Assembly: GCA_028868455.1 (NCBI GenBank)
Contig: JAGWUK010000060.1
Coordinates: 1 to 10,422, forward strand
Direction: 5' to 3'
Origin: Burkholderiales bacterium
GTDB taxonomy: Bacteria; Pseudomonadota; Gammaproteobacteria; Burkholderiales; Burkholderiaceae_D
DNA length: 10,422 nt
A program made the translations under genes and the position numbers. The notes below the pieces were generated by a model. The model did not search any database, was not told the DNA's origin, and saw only the letters and a list, made by a program, of their open reading frames with translations. This document shows, in pieces, positions 5,126 to 10,422 of this stretch. Position 1 is the first letter of the stretch. Every line of letters starts with the position of its first letter.

Positions 5126-6595
5126 TTAACGCACGCGGCCAACGGCGATTTCCCATTCGTGCATCAGGCTGGCGGCCTGATCGCGACTCATGGTCGGCAG
5201 GAATTGTGCTTCCATTTGCCATAGTGAAGCACATTCCTGGCTACTTTGATAAATGCCTGCACCCAAGCCGGCCAGATAGGCGGCACCAAGTGCCGTGGTT
5301 TCTGTCACTTTAGGCCGGATAACGGGGATGCCAAGCAAATTGGCCTGAAATTGCAAAAGTAAATTATTGGCCGCTGCGCCGCCATCAACGCGTAATTCAG
5401 TAATGGGTGATACCGCATCCTTAATCATCGCCTGTAGTAAGGCTGTGCTCTGAAACGCAATGGATTCCAGCGCGGCGCGTGCAATATGCGCCACCGTCGT
5501 GCCGCGTGTCAGGCCGAGAATGGCACCTTTGGCCGATGGCTCCCAGTACGGTGCGCCAAGGCCGGTAAATGAGGGGACGAAGACGACACCGCCGGAATCT
5601 GGCACGCTGGCAGCCAGTTGTTCGACATCCGGTGAATGCTGTATCGCTTTTAAACCGTCGCGCAGCCATTGCACGACGGCACCGCCAATAAAGACGCTGC
5701 CTTCCAGCGCGTATTGTGGTGTCTGATCTGTCTGGCAGGCCGCCGTGCTGATCAGGCCGTTGTGGGAAACCGGACAATGTTCGCCTGTGTGCATCAGCAT
5801 GAAGCAACCCGTGCCGTAGGTATTTTTCGCCATACCCGGTGTAAAACACGCCTGGCCGAACAGGGCGGCTTGCTGATCGCCAGCAATACCGGCAATCGGA
5901 ATCGCCGCGCCAAATAGATGGGTGTCACCAAATACATGACTGGAAGCACGCACTTGCGGTAACACCGCAGCCGGGATATCGAACCAGTCCAGCAATTCCG
6001 CGTCCCAGTGTCCTTCATGGATATTGAACAGCATGGTGCGCGAGGCATTGGTGACATCGGTGACATGCAGCTGACCAGCGGTCAGTTGCCAGGCCAGCCA
6101 GCTATCGACGGTGCCGAAAGCCAATTCTCCGCGTTGAGCGCGGGTGCGGGCACCGGGAATGTGATCGAGCAGCCATTTCAACTTGGTCGCCGAAAAATAC
6201 GGATCCAGGATCAGACCGGTTTTTTGTTGTATGCGGTCGGCGTAGCCTTGTTCGCGCAAAGTCGTGCAATAGGCTTCGGTGCGGCGATCCTGCCAGACGA
6301 TGGCGTTAAATAGCGGCTGGCCGGTTTGCTTGTCCCACAGTATCGTGGTTTCGCGTTGATTCGTGATGCCCAGCGCGGCGATATCGGCGGCGCGCAGACC
6401 GGTTTTTTCCATTACCTGACGACAAGTGGCCAGCTGGCTTTGCCAGATTTCCATTGCATCATGTTCGACCCAGCCCGGCTGAGGAAATAGCTGCCGGAAT
6501 TCTTGCTGTGCGGAAGCAATTAACTGGCCGCGATCATCAAAAATAATACTGCGCGAACTGGATGTGCCTTGGTCTAACGCCAGCAGATAAGTCAT
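5126..6595 (-). CDS. glpK: Glycerol kinase
   Basis: A cytoplasmic FGGY kinase that phosphorylates glycerol to sn-glycerol 3-phosphate with ATP, feeding catabolism and phospholipid synthesis. Diagnostic stretches run in order: [15 protein letters not shown] at the N-terminus (phosphate-1 loop), WQDRRT in the glycerol-binding region, [13 protein letters not shown] and [10 protein letters not shown], then [13 protein letters not shown] with the catalytic Asp. The adenosine-site region follows with FTGLGAPYW, then [11 protein letters not shown] and [13 protein letters not shown]. At 489 residues it has normal length and no broken motif. ATG at 6595 is chosen because the protein then begins just before LALDQG, as in other GlpKs; a GTG at 6625 would add ten unrelated residues. 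It lies 33 bp after the marR gene on the same strand. Neither glpF nor glpD is in the window. Confidence 0.96.
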   Translation of the reverse strand: MTYLLALDQGTSSSRSIIFDDRGQLIASAQQEFRQLFPQPGWVEHDAMEIWQSQLATCRQVMEKTGLRAADIAALGITNQRETTILWDKQTGQPLFNAIVWQDRRTEAYCTTLREQGYADRIQQKTGLILDPYFSATKLKWLLDHIPGARTRAQRGELAFGTVDSWLAWQLTAGQLHVTDVTNASRTMLFNIHEGHWDAELLDWFDIPAAVLPQVRASSHVFGDTHLFGAAIPIAGIAGDQQAALFGQACFTPGMAKNTYGTGCFMLMHTGEHCPVSHNGLISTAACQTDQTPQYALEGSVFIGGAVVQWLRDGLKAIQHSPDVEQLAASVPDSGGVVFVPSFTGLGAPYWEPSAKGAILGLTRGTTVAHIARAALESIAFQSTALLQAMIKDAVSPITELRVDGGAAANNLLLQFQANLLGIPVIRPKVTETTALGAAYLAGLGAGIYQSSQECASLWQMEAQFLPTMSRDQAASLMHEWEIAVGRVR

Positions 6596-6628
6596 GGTGG
6601 ATATCCGTGTGGTGAATGACGCCACAGT

Positions 6629-7108
6629 TTAATCCGCAGCCGGGCCAGTATCCAGTGCAATTGCAATCAGCCAGCGACGCACGACCGCAGCTTCGTCAGG
6701 ATGCAGATGGCTGGCCAGTTCGCGTTCTACCTGATTGACGCGTTGTTTGCAGCTTTGCAGCAGAGCCTTGCCCTCATCGGTGATATCGAGATGTTGAATC
6801 CGGCCGTGTACTGCGTGGGGACGGCGACTCAGGGCGCCGGATTTTTCGAGGTTATTCACAATCACGCTGACAGTTTGCGGCGTCAACAGAGACAGGCGCG
6901 CCAGATCGGCATTGGATAAGCCTGGATACGCAGCCAGCATGGTCAGCACAGAGAATTGTGGTGGCGTGATATCGATATCGGCGAGTGCTTTTTCCATGCG
7001 GGCGCGGTAGGCCGTGTTGGCCTGACGCAGCAAATACCCGAGATAAGCCTGATCGCCGCGTTTGCCTTCTCCGATGGCGGGAATTTTTTGAGTAGTGGTT
7101 TTGCGCAT
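6629..7108 (-). CDS. MarR-family transcriptional regulator
   Basis: A 159-residue winged-helix regulator of normal MarR length. A dimerisation helix precedes the DNA-binding domain. The helix-turn-helix is about residues 64-92 (NADLARLSLLTPQTVSVIVN), followed by the wing (RRPHAVHGRIQHLDIT) and the usual DEGKALL start of the next helix. MarR proteins are dimeric repressors released by small phenolic or oxidising ligands. ATG at 7108 is preferred, since extension to a GTG at 7177 would place the operator-like repeats inside the gene; no good Shine-Dalgarno is visible for either. It is divergent from the AhpD-like/GNAT/AzoR operon and upstream of glpK, so its main target is probably itself plus the divergent operon. 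Ligand unknown. Confidence 0.9.
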   Translation of the reverse strand: MRKTTTQKIPAIGEGKRGDQAYLGYLLRQANTAYRARMEKALADIDITPPQFSVLTMLAAYPGLSNADLARLSLLTPQTVSVIVNNLEKSGALSRRPHAVHGRIQHLDITDEGKALLQSCKQRVNQVERELASHLHPDEAAVVRRWLIAIALDTGPAAD

Positions 7109-7117
7109 AATGTAAGA

Positions 7118-7157
7118 GTTCTGATATGATGTTCGTGTTCTGATATTAAGAACACGA
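7118..7157. promoter_or_regulatory. Candidate MarR operator (inverted and direct repeats)
   Basis: TCGTGTTC (7133-7140) and GAACACGA (7150-7157) form a perfect 8-bp inverted repeat with a 9-bp AT-rich centre. GTTCTGATAT is also directly repeated at 7118-7127 and 7137-7146, 19 bp apart. Dyads of this size just before a marR gene commonly bind the encoded repressor. The site overlaps the likely marR promoter and 5' leader. Confidence 0.6.
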
Positions 7158-7208
7158 TTATCGCATAAGACGCGCACACAATGCGCCAGCGAGGCATGGT
7201 GACGACAG

Positions 7209-7214
7209 TTGACA
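7209..7214 (+). promoter_or_regulatory. Candidate -35 for the AhpD-like/GNAT/azoR operon
   Basis: TTGACA matches the sigma-70 -35 hexamer exactly and lies 80 bp before the first start codon. No convincing -10 is seen 16-18 bp downstream, so the promoter may need an activator or lie elsewhere. Confidence 0.3.
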
Positions 7215-7293
7215 AAGTTTGGTCAGGTGCATCACTCAGCAGGAGCCGCGTTGAGTATGGCGTGTCGTAACTATTTCTGAATTGGAGATCAGC

Positions 7294-7773
7294 ATGACAT
7301 CGGCAGCAAGAATCAGCTATGAAACTTTTACAAAGACGGCACCAGCGGCGTATTCCGCCTTGCTGGCGCTGGGCAAAGCAGTGGACGATGCCGGATTGGA
7401 AAAAGCGTTGACGGAGTTGATTAAAGTCCGCGCTTCGCAAATCAATGATTGCGCATTTTGTCTGCAATACCATTTAAACATTGCCCGCAAACTCGGCGTA
7501 CCGGCAGAAAAACTTGATCTGGTTGCTACCTGGCAGGAAGCCGGGGTGTATACCGATCGCGAACTGGCGGCGCTGAAATGGACTGAAGCCCTGTGCAAGA
7601 TGCCGCTCAACGGCAGCCCGGAAGATGCAGTGTACGAAGCGGTTCGCACGCAATTCAGCGAAACCGAACTGGTATTTTTGACGGTGTCGGTAGCGACGAT
7701 CAATCAATGGAATCGCATTGCCGGAGCACTGCGTTTTGCCCCACCGATTCCTGTGCGGACGGAGGCAAAATAA
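7294..7773 (+). CDS. AhpD-like carboxymuconolactone decarboxylase family protein
   Basis: A 159-residue cytoplasmic protein with the AhpD core. The motif CAFCLQYH gives Cys53-x-x-Cys56-x-x-x-His60, the redox-active dithiol and proton-relay histidine of alkylhydroperoxidase D-like proteins, preceded by the KVRASQINDC helix typical of the family. Such proteins act as thiol reductases or peroxidases on organic hydroperoxides. Lacking other clues, a more specific substrate cannot be named. ATG at 7294 is chosen over an upstream TTG because GGAGA lies 5 nt before it. It is the first gene of a three-gene operon divergent from marR, and its stop codon shares a base with the next start (TAATG). Confidence 0.9.
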   Translation: MTSAARISYETFTKTAPAAYSALLALGKAVDDAGLEKALTELIKVRASQINDCAFCLQYHLNIARKLGVPAEKLDLVATWQEAGVYTDRELAALKWTEALCKMPLNGSPEDAVYEAVRTQFSETELVFLTVSVATINQWNRIAGALRFAPPIPVRTEAK

Positions 7774-8243
7774 TGACGCCTTCTCAGTTAAAGCACGCCG
7801 CTTTGCCGCCTGGCTGTGCGCTGATTCACGTCACGCAGGAAGATCAGGTATGCGCCGCTTATCTATTGATGCGTCAGCTCCGGCCACAGCTGGAGTCGGT
7901 GCAGGCCTGGGTCGCCTACTGGCAGCGGGCGCAGGCGGCCGGTTATCGTTTGTGGATGCTGGTGCAGGACGAGGAAATCGTGGCGCTGGCCAGTTATCGT
8001 GTGCAGGAAAATATTGTGCACGGTGTTCATCTGTATGTCGAAGATCTGGTGACCGATGACGCGGTGCGCAGCCATGGATTTGGGCAGTTCTTGATGGACA
8101 TGCTGAAGGAGCAGGCGCGCGTGAGCGGTTGTGGAAAAATTGTGCTCGACACGCCGCTGAGCAATACCCTGGGGCATCGGTTTTATTATCGTCAGGGATT
8201 GCTGGCAGGCGCCTTGCGTTTCAATCAGGTGCTGGAGGGATAA
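7773..8243 (+). CDS. GNAT family N-acetyltransferase
   Basis: A 156-residue cytoplasmic acetyltransferase. Acetyl-CoA motif A is clear: a strand with LYVEDLVTDD (residues 87-96) followed by R99-S-H-G-F-G104, the R/Q-x-x-G-x-G/A pyrophosphate loop, then a helix. The C-terminal DTPLSNTLGHRFYYRQG stretch is the usual motif B, in which the tyrosine region acts as general acid. The substrate is unknown, perhaps a small amine or a toxic compound given its neighbours. The start overlaps the preceding stop by one base and has GGAGG 7 nt upstream, indicating translational coupling. It is followed by azoR with 1 nt between. Confidence 0.9.
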   Translation: MTPSQLKHAALPPGCALIHVTQEDQVCAAYLLMRQLRPQLESVQAWVAYWQRAQAAGYRLWMLVQDEEIVALASYRVQENIVHGVHLYVEDLVTDDAVRSHGFGQFLMDMLKEQARVSGCGKIVLDTPLSNTLGHRFYYRQGLLAGALRFNQVLEG

Positions 8244-8244
8244 T

Positions 8245-8877
8245 ATGGCGCGGCTTTTACATGTCTGCGCCAGTCCGCGCGGCGCGCAGTCGCATAGCCT
8301 GCATTGTGCCCGCGCATTGTTGACGCAATGGCAGACCAGTGTCGGCGATCTGCACATCGTCGAGCGTGATGTATCGGCGCTGGCGCATCCCGATGCGCAT
8401 TTTGTTGCGGCAAGTTTGCGCGCACCCGCATTGCGCAACACGACCGATCACGCAGCGCTGGCCTTGTCGGAACAGTTGCTGGAAGAATTGGACAGCGCGG
8501 ATGTGCTACTGATTTCAACGCCGATGTATAACTTCAGTCTGCCATCCGGATTAAAAGCCTGGGTCGATTACATCGTGCGGCCACAGCGCAGCTTCGTCAG
8601 TACGCCGCAGGGTAAACATGGCTTGCTGAAAGACCGGCCGGTACGCCTGTTGATGGCAGCCGGCGGGCCGCTGGAGTCCGGTCTGCAACAGGATTTTCTG
8701 AGCCCGTATCTGTGCTATGTCTTGCACACGATAGGCTTGACGCAAATGGAAGTCCTGCAGCTGCCAAACATGCAGCGCGAACCAGAAAAAATTGCGGCTT
8801 CGCTGGATCAGGCGGCAGACTGGATTGCGCGGCAGGGTGCAAGCCTGCGCCAGATATTGGCGCAGGCAGAAGTCTGA
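8245..8877 (+). CDS. azoR: FMN-dependent NADH-azoreductase/quinone reductase, AzoR type
   Basis: A 210-residue flavodoxin-fold oxidoreductase. ASPRGAQSHS (residues 9-18) is the FMN phosphate loop, and PMYNFSLPSGLKAWVDYIVR (93-112) is the AzoR signature with the FMN-isoalloxazine contacts. A further AAGGPLES loop follows near residue 133. AzoR enzymes transfer two electrons from NAD(P)H to quinones and azo compounds and protect against electrophilic quinones. Length matches the family (about 200). ATG at 8245 has GGAGG 6 nt upstream, overlapping the end of the GNAT gene. As last gene of the MarR-linked operon it supports a detoxification role. Confidence 0.9.
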   Translation: MARLLHVCASPRGAQSHSLHCARALLTQWQTSVGDLHIVERDVSALAHPDAHFVAASLRAPALRNTTDHAALALSEQLLEELDSADVLLISTPMYNFSLPSGLKAWVDYIVRPQRSFVSTPQGKHGLLKDRPVRLLMAAGGPLESGLQQDFLSPYLCYVLHTIGLTQMEVLQLPNMQREPEKIAASLDQAADWIARQGASLRQILAQAEV

Positions 8878-8884
8878 AGCATTG

Positions 8885-8914
8885 ACGCTGGCGTGTCGCT
8901 TGGTGCGCCAGCGT
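8885..8914. terminator. Stem-loop between convergent azoR and FKBP genes
   Basis: ACGCTGGCG and CGCCAGCGT form a perfect 9-bp GC-rich stem with a 12-nt loop midway between the two stop codons. It lacks a following T-run on either strand, so it is not a standard intrinsic terminator. It may protect 3' ends or assist termination from both sides. Confidence 0.4.
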
Positions 8915-8920
8915 AAAAGA

Positions 8921-9361
8921 TCACCGGACTTCGATTAATTCCACATCGAAAATCAAGGTAGCGTTTGGCGGAATGACGCCGCCGGCACCGCGGCTGCCGT
9001 AGGCGAGGGAAGGCGGGATAATCAGCGTACGTTTGCCGCCGACTTTCATGCCAGCAACACCCTGATCCCAGCCCTTGATGACGCGACCAGCGCCAAGCGG
9101 AAAGCTGAATGGCGAGCCGCTACGCGAGCTGTCGAATTGCGCACCATGTTCTTTTGGCGCCAGTGAATCGTATAACCAGCCGGTGTAATGCACGCTGACG
9201 GTATTGCCTGGTTGCGCTTCGGTGCCGGTGCCGATTTTTTCATCGATTTTTTGCAATTGTGTGTGCTTGACGATGGAGTCCGTCGAGCTTTGTGCAAATG
9301 AGGTGCCAGCGATCAGAGCGGAGCAGGCCAGCATGGCCGCGAACAGGGAAGATTTCATCAT
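8921..9361 (-). CDS. Exported FKBP-type peptidyl-prolyl cis-trans isomerase
   Basis: A 146-residue protein with a signal peptide (residues 1-23, cleavage likely after TSFA) and one complete FKBP domain. The binding-pocket residues are present: Tyr59, Phe76-Asp77, Val94-Ile95, Trp98, Tyr121 and Phe138 in their usual surroundings ([46 protein letters not shown]). It should catalyse proline isomerisation in the periplasm and help fold exported proteins. It lacks the N-terminal dimerisation domain of FkpA, so it is the short form. Tandem ATGs occur at 9361 and 9358 and neither has a clear Shine-Dalgarno. It converges with azoR. Confidence 0.93.
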   Translation of the reverse strand: MMKSSLFAAMLACSALIAGTSFAQSSTDSIVKHTQLQKIDEKIGTGTEAQPGNTVSVHYTGWLYDSLAPKEHGAQFDSSRSGSPFSFPLGAGRVIKGWDQGVAGMKVGGKRTLIIPPSLAYGSRGAGGVIPPNATLIFDVELIEVR

Positions 9362-9382
9362 GAGAATGGTGGGTAAGTGAAT

Positions 9383-9415
9383 AAAAAAAACAGAACGCTG
9401 TTCGTTTCAGCGTTC
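9383..9415 (-). terminator. Intrinsic terminator of the solute-binding protein operon
   Basis: Read leftward, GAACGCTG and CAGCGTTC form an 8-bp stem with a 7-nt loop, followed by CTG and eight Ts. The stem includes the last codons and the stop codon of the 89-residue gene, so the coding region ends inside the terminator. Confidence 0.85.
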
Positions 9416-9676
9416 CCTGGATTTGGATGTCTGCAATTTTGCTTCAAAAGCGACATCCAGTTTGCTGGCTTTTTTCGGCGCCTGCTTGTGCAGGTTGTTG
9501 ACGAAGGCGACAAACTCGTCCATTTCCATCGGCGCATTCAGCGGCGCTGCCTGTTCGTCGCCTTGCAGTATCAGGTAAAACCGCCCGTCTGCCATCGTGA
9601 CCATGGAGTACAGGGGATTTTGACTGCGCTCTTTTAATCTTTGTATTGCATGACTGACCTTGGTAGAACGCGCCAT
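9407..9676 (-). CDS. Small basic protein, unknown function
   Basis: I do not recognise this 89-residue protein. It begins with a basic, probably helical stretch (residues 1-20), then two likely strands around SMVTMADGRFYLILQ (24-38). A helix follows at MDEFVAFVNNLHKQ (52-65), then a Lys-rich tail. No signal peptide or TM segment is present, so it is probably cytoplasmic. Its ATG overlaps the stop of the solute-binding protein gene by one base, implying translational coupling, and a strong terminator closes the operon at its stop codon. This linkage makes it a real gene despite its size. Confidence 0.75.
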   Translation of the reverse strand: MARSTKVSHAIQRLKERSQNPLYSMVTMADGRFYLILQGDEQAAPLNAPMEMDEFVAFVNNLHKQAPKKASKLDVAFEAKLQTSKSRER

Positions 9677-10419
9677 TATCGGATTCCGTATTTATGCAAA
9701 ATTTTAGTCATCGTGCCGTCGCTGTCGATGTCCCTGTTGAGCTTGTTGAATAATTCTATGCGGTGTTTGTCCATGTGCAGATTACACAGCATATGCATAT
9801 CGATGCTTTTGTATTTAACGATACGTTTTATGTCATTTGCATACCCTTGCTGCTGGGCGATCAACATGCCGTGGATTTCCGGTGCGATCCAGAAATCGAT
9901 GCGATTATTGAACAGCAGGCGCGGATTATCCTGATCCTCTCTGGCAAATTGCATGTTGTACCCGAGCCCTGCCATTTCCAGACCGGTAGCGGAATTTTTA
10001 TAGGAGCCGATCGAATAAGGCTTGGCTTCTTCCGGTGTCTTAAAGTTATGCGTATCGCTTTTTCTGCCAAATAACACCCAGTCTTCCGCGATGAGCGGGC
10101 CAATCCACAGAAACTGCGGCGCACGTTCTTGCGTATGGCGAAAGCCAAACATACAGGTATTGTCGTCATTGCGCGTGGCTTGCATGGCGCGCACGAGCGA
10201 AGTGCTGCGTATGCTGGGCGCCTCGTGCGCGCGGCGCATGATTTCCTGCACTTTGTCGGTCAGGACACCGGTGATTTCTTCGGTTTTCAGATCAGTAAAA
10301 GTAAACGGAGGGAATTCCTGCACCAGCAGCTTGATGCTTTCTGCCCGGCTGATTGACGGTATGCCAGACAGAAAAAGCCATATTCCGGGCAAGAGTGCAG
10401 GGAGTAGCGTTTTCGACAT
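9676..10419 (-). CDS. Periplasmic solute-binding protein, SBP_bac_3-like
   Basis: A 247-residue protein with a signal peptide (residues 1-26, ending SRA before ES) and an extracellular solute-binding fold of the polar amino acid type. The first strand leads to EFPPFTF (35-41), where aromatic residues line the ligand site, and FGFRHTQERA (91-100) is the hinge region that normally carries the ligand-binding Arg. The second lobe has IGSYKNSA and NNRIDFWIAPE (the usual loop before the return strand). No permease or ATPase gene is adjacent, so it may be an orphan receptor rather than a transporter component; such stand-alone proteins are common in betaproteobacteria. The start is 3 bases from the window edge, but the complete signal peptide argues that the gene is whole. 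Ligand unknown. Confidence 0.82.
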   Translation of the reverse strand: MSKTLLPALLPGIWLFLSGIPSISRAESIKLLVQEFPPFTFTDLKTEEITGVLTDKVQEIMRRAHEAPSIRSTSLVRAMQATRNDDNTCMFGFRHTQERAPQFLWIGPLIAEDWVLFGRKSDTHNFKTPEEAKPYSIGSYKNSATGLEMAGLGYNMQFAREDQDNPRLLFNNRIDFWIAPEIHGMLIAQQQGYANDIKRIVKYKSIDMHMLCNLHMDKHRIELFNKLNRDIDSDGTMTKILHKYGIR

Positions 10420-10422
10420 GTT

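Noticed and set aside
5421..6313. Several open frames of 80-142 codons within glpK on both strands
   Set aside because: All are shadows of the glpK frame, which is fully supported by family motifs.
6596..6625. GTG start for glpK adding ten residues
   Set aside because: The resulting extension has no counterpart in GlpK, and ATG at 6595 gives the expected N-terminus.
7109..7177. GTG start for the MarR gene adding 23 residues
   Set aside because: The extension would translate the operator-like repeats and is not typical of MarR N-termini.

Overview
The window looks like chromosomal DNA of a betaproteobacterium, probably Burkholderiales and perhaps Oxalobacteraceae. This rests on moderate GC, protein style, and the mix of a DUF2059 exported protein, a BtaA-like DUF3419 enzyme, GlpK, an AhpD-like/AzoR cluster and an exported FKBP. 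The genus cannot be fixed. There are no insertion sequences, phage genes, CRISPR arrays, tRNAs or rRNAs.

Region 1 (1-1481): a DUF2059 exported protein reads leftward, followed by about 930 bp without a credible gene. This gap is the most striking part of the window. It carries two copies of one module about 600 bp apart (about 640-861 and 1241-1461). Each copy has an AT-rich stretch, TAG trinucleotides of the DnaA-trio type, a perfect DnaA box on the minus strand, a second box-like site, a full-consensus IHF site, degenerate boxes and a closing perfect DnaA box on the plus strand. From the first box onward the elements repeat at an offset of exactly 600 bp. I read this as a replication origin with a tandemly duplicated core. 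No dnaA, dnaN, rpmH or rep gene is visible.

Region 2 (1482-3925): a leftward two-gene operon of a BtaA-like 3-amino-3-carboxypropyltransferase and a GNAT-fold protein, with no BtaB methyltransferase in the window. Three 11-bp-spaced heptamers upstream look like a PHO box with a well-placed -10, suggesting induction by phosphate starvation and a role in phosphorus-free membrane lipids.

Region 3 (4070-7108): leftward genes for a small one-TM exported protein, an anchored SRPBCC protein, glycerol kinase GlpK and a MarR regulator.

Region 4 (7109-8914): MarR is divergent from a rightward, tightly packed operon of an AhpD-like protein, a GNAT acetyltransferase and an AzoR-type flavin reductase. 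The space between them holds an inverted and a direct repeat likely to be the MarR operator. This resembles an electrophile, quinone or peroxide defence cluster.

Region 5 (8921-10419): leftward genes for an exported FKBP prolyl isomerase and for a periplasmic solute-binding protein overlapping a small basic protein by 1 nt. The latter pair ends in a clear intrinsic terminator.
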